A program made the translations under genes and the position numbers. A stretch of DNA of 8,872 bases from Chryseobacterium sp. (lineage in GTDB: Bacteria; Bacteroidota; Bacteroidia; Flavobacteriales; Weeksellaceae): NCBI GenBank assembly GCA_017989575.1, contig JAGNPP010000091.1, forward strand, positions 1 through 8,872. Direction: 5' to 3'. Under the pieces are notes generated by a model. It was not told the origin of the DNA. It made no database searches and saw only the letters and a program-made list of their open reading frames with translations. How positions within the stretch are numbered: position 1 is the first letter of the stretch; each line of letters opens with the position of its first letter. Positions 1 through 6,357 of the stretch are shown piece by piece.

Positions 1-1
1 C

Positions 2-325
2 GAAGTTCTTTATTTGACTTGGGATGACTCTACGCTTCCGAATTTCGTAAAAGTTTCAGATTACAAAAAGTATGTCGATAAAGCAGAATTGTTCGCACAT
101 TGTTTCTACGTAGATTCCAAAGACCCAGAGAAAAGGAAATTTAAAATTCCGGTGACGACGGACAAACTCATCAAGAAAATCCCTTTAAAAATCAAAGGAA
201 AATTCTTCAAAACCAAACAATTCGATGATACTTTTCCAACGCTACTTTTCGAAGATTACAGAAAAACCGGCGATTTGAAATTTAAAACTGAAAATGATGA
301 GTTTTTGGTTTTTGTATTGGATTGA
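2..325 (+). CDS. Hypothetical protein, 3' end (5' truncated by window edge)
   Basis: The frame is open from base 2 to a TGA at 323-325, giving 107 visible residues; there is no start codon that must be used, so the gene almost certainly begins before the window. A TTG at 14 is in frame but has nothing to recommend it as a start. The visible part begins EVLYLTWDDSTLP and ends FLVFVLD. It is rich in lysine, aromatic residues and short beta-type stretches, with no membrane segment, no signal peptide and no motif I recognise. The 218-bp spacer before the next gene is filled by an inverted-repeat element, so co-transcription with rlmB is unlikely to be tight. Function is unknown and I do not assign a family. 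Confidence 0.7.
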   Translation, partial: EVLYLTWDDSTLPNFVKVSDYKKYVDKAELFAHCFYVDSKDPEKRKFKIPVTTDKLIKKIPLKIKGKFFKTKQFDDTFPTLLFEDYRKTGDLKFKTENDEFLVFVLD

Positions 326-332
326 AAAATGA

Positions 333-467
333 AACCACAAAAGGCACAAAATTTTTCTTTAATTCTATTTTTCAAAAGCTCTAAAAAAGACTATTTATAA
401 GGTTTCTTTTTTTGCGCTTATTCTAAATTTCTCTAATAAATAATTTCCTTTTGTGACTTTTGCGGTT
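333..467. repeat. MITE-like inverted-repeat element, copy 1
   Basis: A 19-bp end, AACCACAAAAGGCACAAAA (333-351), is matched on the opposite strand at 449-467, whose reverse complement is AACCGCAAAAGTCACAAAA (17 of 19 identical). The 97 bp between them are very AT-rich and contain no usable ORF. The same ends, in the same arrangement and at nearly the same distance, occur at 6358-6500. This makes it a small non-autonomous, palindrome-ended repeat lying in the spacer upstream of rlmB. No clear target-site duplication is visible. Confidence 0.7.
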
Positions 468-517
468 CAATAACGAACTTTACAATTTTGTTAAGATAAA
501 ATTAATCTCAAAAAGAC

Positions 518-525
518 TACTTTTG
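518..525 (+). promoter_or_regulatory. Putative rlmB promoter, -7 box TACTTTTG
   Basis: TACTTTTG fits the Bacteroidota -7 consensus TAnnTTTG exactly. It lies 18 bp before the ATG at 544, implying a leader of only about a dozen bases. The nearest upstream TTG (488-490) is 27 bp away, which is longer than the usual spacing of about 20, so the -33 half is not convincing. The position argues for translation from 544 rather than from the upstream TTG at 460, which would lie before this promoter. Confidence 0.45.
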
Positions 526-543
526 CAAAACAAAATCTCATTA

Positions 544-1299
544 ATGAATCCAGAGAAAAAAGACGATTTCATATTCGGTTTAAGACCAGTGATGGAAGCC
601 TTAGAAGCCGGAAAAACCGTAGATAAAATATTTTTACAAAACGCTTTGACGGGCGAAATTTACTTCGAACTGAAGCAACTTTTGGCCAAGCACAATCTCC
701 GTCCAAACTACGTTCCCGTAGAAAAACTCAACCGTTTTACACGAAAAAACCACCAAGGTGTGGTGGCCTTCATTTCAGACGTTCCGTTTCACAAAATCGA
801 GGATGTTTTGCCTCAACTTTTTGAAGAAGGAAAAACGCCATTTATTCTAATTTTAGATAGATTGACCGACGTTAGAAACTTCGGAGCGATTTGTAGAACT
901 GCTGAATGTGTGGGTGTTGACGCGATATTGATTCCAGAAAAAGGTGGCGCACCAATTAATTCTGATGCGATTAAAACTTCGGCTGGAGCGATTTACAACA
1001 TCAAAATCTGTAAAGAAAAAAACCTTGCGCACTCGGTAGATTTCCTTCAGCAAAGTGGAATCAAAGTTTTTGCTGCAACGGAGAAGGCTCAGAAATTGAT
1101 ATACGATGTCGACTTCACAGAACCGTGCGCAATCGTGATGGGAAATGAGGAAACGGGAATCTCCAAAGAAGTACTTCACCACTCCGATGAAAAAATAAAA
1201 CTTCCAATCGAAGGTAAAACCCAATCCCTAAACGTCTCTGTAGCGTGTGGCGCGATTCTTTATGAAGCCGTGAGACAAAAGATAGTTGTTGTTGGTTGA
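544..1299 (+). CDS. rlmB: 23S rRNA (guanosine-2'-O-)-methyltransferase RlmB / TrmH family
   Basis: This 251-aa protein belongs to the SPOUT (TrmH) superfamily; RlmB methylates the 2'-O ribose of a guanosine in 23S rRNA using S-adenosylmethionine. The N-terminal substrate-binding domain starts with FIFGLRPVMEAL (residues 9-20). The SPOUT domain follows, with motif 1 at LDRLTDVRNFGAICRTA (104-120, catalytic-region N112 and R118), motif 2 at IVMGNEETGIS (197-207) and motif 3 at LPIEGKTQSLNVSVACG (220-236), which together form the trefoil-knot cofactor site. Length matches the family (E. coli RlmB is about 243 aa). The frame is open back to a TTG at 460, but the family's N-terminus and the promoter-like box at 518 favour ATG 544; no Shine-Dalgarno site is visible. 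The last residues (VVVG) and the stop codon lie inside a dispersed repeat word, so the C-terminal tail may have been rewritten. The family is certain; the exact target nucleotide is inferred from homology. Confidence 0.93.
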   Translation: MNPEKKDDFIFGLRPVMEALEAGKTVDKIFLQNALTGEIYFELKQLLAKHNLRPNYVPVEKLNRFTRKNHQGVVAFISDVPFHKIEDVLPQLFEEGKTPFILILDRLTDVRNFGAICRTAECVGVDAILIPEKGGAPINSDAIKTSAGAIYNIKICKEKNLAHSVDFLQQSGIKVFAATEKAQKLIYDVDFTEPCAIVMGNEETGISKEVLHHSDEKIKLPIEGKTQSLNVSVACGAILYEAVRQKIVVVG

Positions 1300-1316
1300 T
1301 AGTTTCTGGTTGATAG
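1288..1316 (+). repeat. TGGTTGATAG repeat words over the rlmB stop codon
   Basis: GTTGTTGGTTGATAG (1288-1302) and TGGTTGATAG (1307-1316) are copies of a word that recurs as an identical 15-mer at 7828-7842, next to the thrC start. The first copy supplies the rlmB stop codon (TGA at 1297-1299). The second copy forms a weak 6-bp hairpin, GTTGAT/ATCAAC (1309-1324), too short and without a T-tract to be called a terminator. Confidence 0.6.
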
Positions 1317-1337
1317 AAATCAACTTATTAATAATCA

Positions 1338-1374
1338 AAACATCAATTATAATTTATTATTAAACATCAATTAT
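1338..1374 (+). repeat. 13-bp direct repeat at the lipoprotein start
   Basis: AAACATCAATTAT occurs at 1338-1350 and again at 1362-1374, where its last two bases are the first two of the ATG start codon of the lipoprotein gene. The repeats are separated by 11 AT-only bases. Their position suggests either a local duplication in the leader or a repeated recognition site; nothing in the sequence decides between these. Confidence 0.5.
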
Positions 1375-2416
1375 GAAAAAAATAACAGCGCTTGCACTAA
1401 TTGCAATAACGTTGGTCGCTTGTAAAAAGGAAACAAAAACCATTACAAGAGTTGACCCAAAAACCGGAAAAACAGAAACTGTAACCGTAGAAGTTTCGTC
1501 GGAAGAAGCTTCAAAACCGAAAGCCATTGCTGACAGCAGTGGCGTTTTCAAACAGAAATTCATCTTGGAAAAAGGCGTGACTTATCCACTGGTTTCTTAT
1601 CAAAGAGAAATCCAGTCTTTGACAACACCAGACGGAAAAACAATGTCCGGAACCAATGAAACGACTGACGAAATGTCTGTGACAGTCAACGATTTCAAAG
1701 ACAACATCTACGATTTGACCTTGAATATGACTGGCAAAAGAATGTCCAGCACTTCTAACGGAAAAACGCTGACCATTGACACCAAACAACCCGCTCCAAA
1801 AGAGGAAAATCTAAAAATGGAATATCTCGTGAGCAAAGGTTTGGCAGGAAATACATTGAAAGTAAAAATGGATGCTTTTGGAGATATCAAATCAGTAACA
1901 GGATTTGAGGCCGTTTATGCTAATTTGAAAAAAGCAATTGCCGGAACTGTAAAAGACAAAAAACAGCAAGATGGCTTTATAGAAAGCTTCAAAGCAGGTT
2001 TCAATGAAGAAATGATGAAAGAGCAATTGGGCAAAAACCTAAAACTTCTTCCTGCAAAAGGAACAAAAATCGGAGAAAAATGGACCACTTCCGAAGATAT
2101 TGACCCAAGCGGAAAATTGAAGCAAAACCTGACATTTACCTTGACAAAAGTTGAGGACGGAAAAGCAGAAATCACTGTAACTGGTACAATCCCTTCCAAA
2201 TCTGACAAGCAATCCCAAAACGGAATGACCCATTCAATAAGTATGGGCGGTTCGCAAAGTGGGAAAATCATTGTGGATGAAAATACAGGCTGGCTTCTGA
2301 ATCAGAATCTTTCCATCAAAACCAATCAAAAAGAAACGGTTTCCGATGGCAAGCAAACGCAGAGTATGACTAAGAATTCCACCACTTCTATCATCATCAA
2401 TCCATCGTATAAATAA
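1373..2416 (+). CDS. Lipoprotein, DUF6263-like
   Basis: The 347-aa product starts with a lipoprotein signal peptide: positive MKK, a hydrophobic core (residues 4-16), then the lipobox LVAC with the lipidated cysteine at position 17. The next residues are KKE, so the mature protein is probably anchored in the inner or outer membrane facing the periplasm. A charged Thr/Lys/Glu linker (about 18-55) leads to a beta-rich domain beginning FKQKFILEKGVTYPL. It contains MDAFGDIKSVTGFEAVYANL (about 166-185), a helical stretch with IAGTVKDKK, and a hydrophilic C-terminal part with many Ser/Thr/Gln, including GKIIVDENTGWLLNQNLSIK. The pattern resembles uncharacterised Bacteroidota lipoproteins grouped under DUF6263, but this is from memory of the family and not a search. 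No TAnnTTTG box is visible upstream, so it may be read from the rlmB transcript or from an unrecognised promoter. The DUF4834-like gene starts 9 bp after its stop. Function is unknown. Confidence 0.85.
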   Translation: MKKITALALIAITLVACKKETKTITRVDPKTGKTETVTVEVSSEEASKPKAIADSSGVFKQKFILEKGVTYPLVSYQREIQSLTTPDGKTMSGTNETTDEMSVTVNDFKDNIYDLTLNMTGKRMSSTSNGKTLTIDTKQPAPKEENLKMEYLVSKGLAGNTLKVKMDAFGDIKSVTGFEAVYANLKKAIAGTVKDKKQQDGFIESFKAGFNEEMMKEQLGKNLKLLPAKGTKIGEKWTTSEDIDPSGKLKQNLTFTLTKVEDGKAEITVTGTIPSKSDKQSQNGMTHSISMGGSQSGKIIVDENTGWLLNQNLSIKTNQKETVSDGKQTQSMTKNSTTSIIINPSYK

Positions 2417-2425
2417 GAACCGGAA

Positions 2426-2653
2426 ATGAAATATATTTTAGAACTCATCATTGCAACCATCATCATATTCTTCGTTTGGAATATTTTGAAACGATTGTTT
2501 TTCAATGCGTTTTATAAAAACTTCCCCACCCTGAATCCAAAAAATCGACCGCAAAACGAGCAAACCACTTCGAAAAAAATGCCTGAGCAAAAGGTAAAAT
2601 GGGATGCCGAAACGGTGGATTATGAGGAAGTGAAGGAGGAGAAAGAATATTAG
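2426..2653 (+). CDS. Small membrane protein, DUF4834-like
   Basis: This 75-aa protein has one N-terminal membrane segment (residues about 3-20, ILELIIATIIIFFVWNIL) followed by a basic stretch, a Pro/Asn/Gln/Lys-rich linker and an acidic tail ending VDYEEVKEEKEY. The combination of an N-terminal anchor and a terminal VDYEEVKE motif is characteristic of the DUF4834 family of short Bacteroidota proteins, whose function is not known. The ATG lies 9 bp after the lipoprotein stop, with GGAA just before it, so the two genes are almost certainly one transcription unit, closed by the terminator at 2679-2714. The tail is probably cytoplasmic or periplasmic and free to bind a partner; the topology cannot be settled from the sequence. 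Confidence 0.82.
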   Translation: MKYILELIIATIIIFFVWNILKRLFFNAFYKNFPTLNPKNRPQNEQTTSKKMPEQKVKWDAETVDYEEVKEEKEY

Positions 2654-2678
2654 TTTAAATCTTAATCAAAATAAACAC

Positions 2679-2714
2679 AAAACCTTTCAGATTATTGAGT
2701 CTGAAAGGTTTTTT
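2679..2714 (+). terminator. Rho-independent terminator after the lipoprotein/DUF4834 unit
   Basis: A perfect 13-bp stem, AAAACCTTTCAGA (2679-2691) with TCTGAAAGGTTTT (2700-2712), encloses an 8-base loop, and the T-run continues to 2714. It sits 26 bp past the stop codon at 2653 and separates this unit from the YfhO gene. Confidence 0.88.
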
Positions 2715-2719
2715 AATAT

Positions 2720-2727
2720 TAAATTTG
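2720..2727 (+). promoter_or_regulatory. Possible promoter for the YfhO gene, -7 box TAAATTTG
   Basis: TAAATTTG matches TAnnTTTG and lies just after the terminator, about 95 bp before the ATG at 2822. A TTG at 2695-2697, inside the terminator loop, is 22 bp upstream and could act as the -33 element. The region is AT-rich, so a chance match is quite possible. Confidence 0.3.
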
Positions 2728-2821
2728 GATTTTGAAATTTTAAAGCCATTTTGCAATTGATATTATTGTTAAAACACTGATTTCAAATTCAATATCAAAG
2801 TATAATATCTAACATCTATCT

Positions 2822-5359
2822 ATGTTCAAAAACAATAAAAATCTAATTTTCATCCTAGCGAGTTTCGTCGTTTTCATTTTGCTGGCGGTGGTTTACGCCA
2901 ATCCTGTCATCTCTGGAAAACGTTTGATGCAACACGATATCGTTTTCTACAAAGGTGGCGCGCAGGAACTTTTGCAATACCGTGCGAACAATGAAAATGA
3001 AACGTATTGGAGCGACGCAATGTTTGGCGGAATGCCGACTTACCAGACTGGTGCGCAATTCCGTGGCGATGTCATCAAGAAAATTGACGATTTGTTTTTG
3101 TTCCTTCCAAAACCTGCGAATTACTTATTCTTATTGTTTGCTGGATTTTTCTTTTTGGGAATGGTGGCTGTTAGAAACTGGAAATATGCTTTGCTTGGTG
3201 CGACTTTCTTTGGATTGTCCACTTATTTTTACATTATCATTTCGGCTGGACACAATGGAAAAGTTCATACGATTGCCTACTTTGCTCCGCTTGTCGCCGG
3301 AATTATATTGGTTTATTTTAGGAAAAAATACATTCTCGGATTCATCACCACTGCCCTATTCGCAGGTTTGCAGATTTGTGCAAATCACCCGCAAATGACT
3401 TATTATTTATTCCTCGGATTAGGATTTTTATTTTTATCAGAATTAATGAGAGCCATCAAAGGGAAAATCGAATGGAAACATTTCTTGATTTCTACTGGAA
3501 TCGTTGGATTCGCTGTCGTAATCGGTGTTGGAATGAACTCCCAAAGAATAATGGCAAACGCCGAATATGTGAAAGAAACCGTGCGTGGAAAGCAAATTCT
3601 TAATACTAATTCTCACACAGCCGGAAAATCCGGAATGGACAGAGAAAGCATCACATTATGGAGTTATGGAAAACTGGAAACCCTTAACTTATTCATTCCG
3701 AGATTGATGGGAGGCGCAAGTCAGGAAGAAGGTTCGGACAAAATGATGGAGCACGTACAGGAACTGGCACAGGAAAACATCAAATCCCAGCAGGAATATG
3801 AGATGATGATGAAAGGTTTTGGAAGCCTGACTTATTGGGGCGACCAACCGAGCACATCAGGACCAGCTTATCAAGGTGCGGTGGTTTGTTTCTTGGCGAT
3901 TTTAGGATTTTTCTTTGCCCGAAAAAAGTATAGATATTGGATTTTAGGTGCGTCGATTTTGACGATTCTTTTGGCTTGGGGAAGCAATTTCCCGATTCTT
4001 ACAGATTTTTTTATTGATTATGTTCCGTTGTACAACAAGTTCCGTGCGCCGTCGTCTATCTTGGTGGTTGTGGAATTTTTGTTCCCATTAATAGCGATTC
4101 TTGGATTGTACAGATTTTTCACCGATGACAGCCTAACCGAAGAATACAAAAAGAAAATCTTGTTCTATGTTTCTGGCTCAGTTCTCGGAATTACATTGAT
4201 TCTGATGTTTTTTGGAAAAGGAATTTTAGGTTTCTACACAGCAAATGAGAAGACTTATCTTCCGCCATTCTTACTTGATTATTTGGTTGATGAAAGAGCA
4301 TCGATGTTCCAAGTTGATGCACTCAAAGCGATTATTTATGTTTTGATTACAGCTGGCGTTTTATTATTAGGATTAAAGAAAAAGCTGAATATCAATATCG
4401 TTTTATTAATTATCGGATTCGTGAGTTTGTTTGACCTTTGGATGGTGAACAGACGTTATTTGAACGATGATAATTATGTGGACAAAACCTTCGCTGATTA
4501 TCCTTTCCAAACGGAAAATTCAGAATATCTGATGAGTAAAGCAGGAAACGATTCTTTTGTTCAAAGTCTTTTACAACAAACTGAAGTGAATAAAGCTTTG
4601 CAAACTATTGCCGAAAAAGACAAAGACCATTACAGGATTTTTAACAATGTTTTGGGGACTTTTAGCGAGACGAATACTTCTTATTTCAAATCTTCAATTG
4701 GCGGTTATCACGCGGTTAAATTGAGACGTTATGATGATCTGATCAATAAATATTTCTCAACAACTGACCAAGTAAAAACGGTTAATATTTTGAATATGCT
4801 GAACACCAAATATTTCTTGGTAGGCGACCAGCAAAAACCAGAGATCACGCCAAATCCTGAAGCGAATGGAAACGCTTGGTTTGTTTCTGACATCAAATTC
4901 GTTGACAATCCAAACGAAGAACTGAACGAAACTGGAAATCTCGACACCAAAAAAATTGCTGTGATTTCTAAAGATGATAAAGCGTATTTCAACGGAAAAA
5001 ATCTGGTAAAAGACTCAACAGCGTTTTTGGCTTTGAAATCTTATCAGCCAAATGAATTATCTTTTGATTCATCTTCCAAAACGCCTCAATTGGCCGTGTT
5101 TTCAGAGGTTTATTATCCACACGGCTGGAATGTTTATCTGGATGGAAACAAAGTGGATTACATCAAAGCGAATTACCTTCTGAGAGCACTTTATGTTCCA
5201 GCAGGAAAACATAAAATTGAAATGAAATTTGAACCCGCAGTTATCGAAACTGGAAAATTATTTTCTTTGATAAGTTTTGGATTGTTTGTTTTGTTGAGTT
5301 TGATTGGGATTTATTTTCTTTTTAAGGATTCTCGGAAATCTGAGATTGTGAAAGCTTAA
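2822..5359 (+). CDS. YfhO family polytopic membrane protein
   Basis: The 845-aa product is an integral membrane protein of the YfhO family (GT-C-like fold; characterised Gram-positive members take part in glycosylation of cell-envelope polymers, while the Bacteroidota members have no established substrate). The first membrane helix is residues 9-28. The following extracytoplasmic loop carries the family pattern MQHDIVFYKGG (36-46) and YWSDAMFGGMPTYQ (62-75); D39 is in the place of the acidic catalytic residue of GT-C enzymes. Further helices lie at about 100-118, 121-140, 149-166, 170-187, 193-208, 221-238, 352-367, 372-388, 411-430, 445-465, 502-518 and 523-541, with SAGHNGKVHTIAYFAP (141-156) conserved between two of them. 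A long soluble region (about 542-810) ends in the typical SEVYYPHGWNVYLDGNK and YVPAGKHKIEMKFEP blocks. A last helix (812-834) returns to a basic tail. The length is normal for Bacteroidota YfhO. The start ATG has no Shine-Dalgarno site, as usual in this phylum. Confidence 0.9.
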   Translation: MFKNNKNLIFILASFVVFILLAVVYANPVISGKRLMQHDIVFYKGGAQELLQYRANNENETYWSDAMFGGMPTYQTGAQFRGDVIKKIDDLFLFLPKPANYLFLLFAGFFFLGMVAVRNWKYALLGATFFGLSTYFYIIISAGHNGKVHTIAYFAPLVAGIILVYFRKKYILGFITTALFAGLQICANHPQMTYYLFLGLGFLFLSELMRAIKGKIEWKHFLISTGIVGFAVVIGVGMNSQRIMANAEYVKETVRGKQILNTNSHTAGKSGMDRESITLWSYGKLETLNLFIPRLMGGASQEEGSDKMMEHVQELAQENIKSQQEYEMMMKGFGSLTYWGDQPSTSGPAYQGAVVCFLAILGFFFARKKYRYWILGASILTILLAWGSNFPILTDFFIDYVPLYNKFRAPSSILVVVEFLFPLIAILGLYRFFTDDSLTEEYKKKILFYVSGSVLGITLILMFFGKGILGFYTANEKTYLPPFLLDYLVDERASMFQVDALKAIIYVLITAGVLLLGLKKKLNINIVLLIIGFVSLFDLWMVNRRYLNDDNYVDKTFADYPFQTENSEYLMSKAGNDSFVQSLLQQTEVNKALQTIAEKDKDHYRIFNNVLGTFSETNTSYFKSSIGGYHAVKLRRYDDLINKYFSTTDQVKTVNILNMLNTKYFLVGDQQKPEITPNPEANGNAWFVSDIKFVDNPNEELNETGNLDTKKIAVISKDDKAYFNGKNLVKDSTAFLALKSYQPNELSFDSSSKTPQLAVFSEVYYPHGWNVYLDGNKVDYIKANYLLRALYVPAGKHKIEMKFEPAVIETGKLFSLISFGLFVLLSLIGIYFLFKDSRKSEIVKA

Positions 5360-5399
5360 ATTATATTACATAACATTACATAATATTTTATTTCTATTT

Positions 5400-5663
5400 A
5401 TGCTAAGTGAAAAATTAAAAGATTGGACTGATATTGATTTTGCAATGCACGAGCTTGCTATAATACTTGGTTTAGTTCCTGAAAATGCTTTGTATCCTGC
5501 TTATGCTCATCTTTACTGGAATGGCAAATACTATGAAGATTTAATGGAAATTTTAGAAAAATTAAATAAAATTGGTTTATTAGAATTTAACGAAGATGAA
5601 AATCAATACAGAATTAACAGAAATTTTTCTCCTGGGGAAAATGAAAATCGAAGAATGAATTAA
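5400..5663 (+). CDS. Small hypothetical protein (87 aa)
   Basis: The ORF starts with ATG 40 bp after the YfhO stop and ends with TAA just before a terminator, so it has the position of a real final gene in the yfhO transcript. The protein looks mostly helical and soluble: FAMHELAIILGLVP (residues 14-27), YPAYAHLYWNGKYYEDLMEILEKLNKIGLLEF (about 33-64), then an acidic patch and RINRNF. The last helix followed by LLEFNEDENQYRIN faintly resembles the recognition helix and wing of a winged-helix domain, but this is weak. There is no signal peptide or membrane segment. Its DNA is more AT-rich than that of the neighbours, as is common for recently acquired or poorly constrained small genes. I do not recognise a family and assign no function. 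Confidence 0.6.
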   Translation: MLSEKLKDWTDIDFAMHELAIILGLVPENALYPAYAHLYWNGKYYEDLMEILEKLNKIGLLEFNEDENQYRINRNFSPGENENRRMN

Positions 5664-5676
5664 AAGATTTTAAAGA

Positions 5677-5712
5677 CAAAAAAGCAACCCAAGTCGAGTT
5701 GCTTTATTTTTT
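5677..5712 (+). terminator. Terminator after the small ORF (copy 1 of a duplicated hairpin)
   Basis: AAAGCAAC (5681-5688) pairs with GTTGCTTT (5698-5705) around a 9-base loop, followed by ATTTTTT. It is preceded by an A-run, so it could also work on the opposite strand. Nearly the same sequence recurs in the same orientation at 5932-5970. Confidence 0.75.
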
Positions 5713-5931
5713 CTTTAGTAGCCTAGATTTAACTTCGGTAAAGTTTAGCTGAAACTAACTTCTTCAGACAAAACCCCTAGCCCCGATGGGAATGGCATCC
5801 TTTTTTGTCATTGCGCTGAAAAGTTTCAAATTGATTGTTTCACGTCATTCGCAATGACAAAAAAGATACAGTGGACAGCGGGAATAGCTCCTTAAAATGT
5901 CTCACTATTCCAATTTTGAAATGACAATTAA
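5713..5931. other. Spacer between the two terminators
   Basis: This stretch holds no ORF I would defend. Near its start are two small hairpins: AACTT/AAGTT around CGGTA and CTGAA/TTCAG shortly after. Most of the remainder is the structured repeat at 5774-5892. The final 40 bp show no recognisable signal. Confidence 0.5.
5774..5892. repeat. Structured intergenic repeat, copy 1, with a GTCATT hairpin inside
   Basis: The left end reads AGCCCCGATGGGAATGG then CATCC, the right end GGACAGCGGGAATAGCTCC. A second copy at 8108-8173 keeps AGCCC-GA, GTGG-ATCC, GGA, GCGG and AATAGCT in the same order. Between the ends lies a perfect 16-bp stem, CTTTTTTGTCATTGCG (5800-5815) with its complement at 5850-5865, around a 34-base loop. 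An alternative small hairpin, GTCATT/AATGAC with a CGC loop (5844-5858), competes with the long stem. The right end can fold locally as GGA(C)AGC with GCTCC. No protein is encoded. Confidence 0.6.
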
Positions 5932-5970
5932 CCAAAAAAAGCAACCCAAATTGAGTTGCTTTAATTTTTT
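5932..5970 (-). terminator. rpsO terminator (copy 2 of the duplicated hairpin)
   Basis: On the minus strand AAAGCAAC pairs with GTTGCTTT (plus positions 5955-5962 and 5938-5945) around a 9-base loop, followed by a run of seven T including the stem end. It begins about 16 bp after the rpsO stop codon. The A-run and T-run on either side make it potentially bidirectional, protecting the convergent gene at 5400-5663 as well. Confidence 0.8.
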
Positions 5971-5985
5971 GCTTGAAAGCGGAAA

Positions 5986-6255
5986 TTATTTTCTGATTCC
6001 CAATTCAGCGATGATAGCTCTGTATCTGGAGATTTCTTTCTTCTTCAAGTAATCAAGAAGAGATTTTCTCTTACCTACCAACATTACTAGAGATCTCTCT
6101 GTAGCAAAATCGTGACGGTTAGCTTTCAAATGCTGAGAAAGGTGGTTGATTCTGTAAGTGAATAGAGCAATCTGTCCTTCAGCGCTTCCTGTGTCATTTG
6201 CAGATTTTCCGTGCTTTGCGAAAATTTCTGACTTTTTTTCAGTTGTTAAATACAT
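5986..6255 (-). CDS. rpsO: 30S ribosomal protein S15
   Basis: The 89-aa product has the exact family length. S15 binds the central domain of 16S rRNA early in assembly of the platform and contributes a bridge to the large subunit. The sequence shows the classic pattern: NDTGSAEGQIALFTYRI (residues 20-36), then the HLSQHLKANRHDFATERSL helix region (about 38-56), then the C-terminal block KRKSLLDYLKKKEISRYRAII (about 62-82) and the basic end LGIRK. H41 and the D48/H47 pair lie in the rRNA-contact region. The ATG at 6253-6255 is the only sensible start. The gene is transcribed alone from the promoter-like box at 6293-6300 and ends in its own hairpin; no pnp gene follows, although rpsO-pnp pairs are common in bacteria. 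The expected leader is only about 30 bases. Confidence 0.97.
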   Translation of the reverse strand: MYLTTEKKSEIFAKHGKSANDTGSAEGQIALFTYRINHLSQHLKANRHDFATERSLVMLVGKRKSLLDYLKKKEISRYRAIIAELGIRK

Positions 6256-6292
6256 TCCAATATTATTTAATGATTATTATGTAATTCGGATG

Positions 6293-6300
6293 CAAAGATA
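6293..6300 (-). promoter_or_regulatory. rpsO promoter, -7 box TATCTTTG
   Basis: On the minus strand TATCTTTG fits TAnnTTTG perfectly and lies 37 bp before the rpsO ATG. About 19 bp further upstream is GGTTTC, a weak -33 candidate (consensus TTTG). Transcription would begin near 6286, giving an AT-rich leader of about 30 bases. Confidence 0.6.
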
Positions 6301-6357
6301 GGATTTTATTTGGGATTAGAAACCTATATTGAAACATTTTTATTAGAATAAATTTTG

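Noticed and set aside
460..543. Upstream TTG start extending rlmB by 28 codons
   Set aside because: The extension has no family similarity, overlaps the MITE-like end and starts before the likely promoter box at 518.
853..1224. 123-codon frame antisense to rlmB
   Set aside because: Shadow of rlmB: rich in Phe, Ser, Arg and Cys, with no motif and no initiation signal.
1915..2271. 118-codon frame antisense to the lipoprotein gene
   Set aside because: Composition reflects the complement of a Lys-rich gene; no independent support.
2955..3398. 147-codon frame overlapping the YfhO gene in another frame
   Set aside because: Out-of-frame reading of a well-supported membrane protein gene; Cys- and Arg-rich with no domain.
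5774..5892. Structured repeat as a tRNA or known riboswitch
   Set aside because: No cloverleaf, no TTC loop or CCA end, and no aptamer core that I recognise; its position after genes also argues against a riboswitch.
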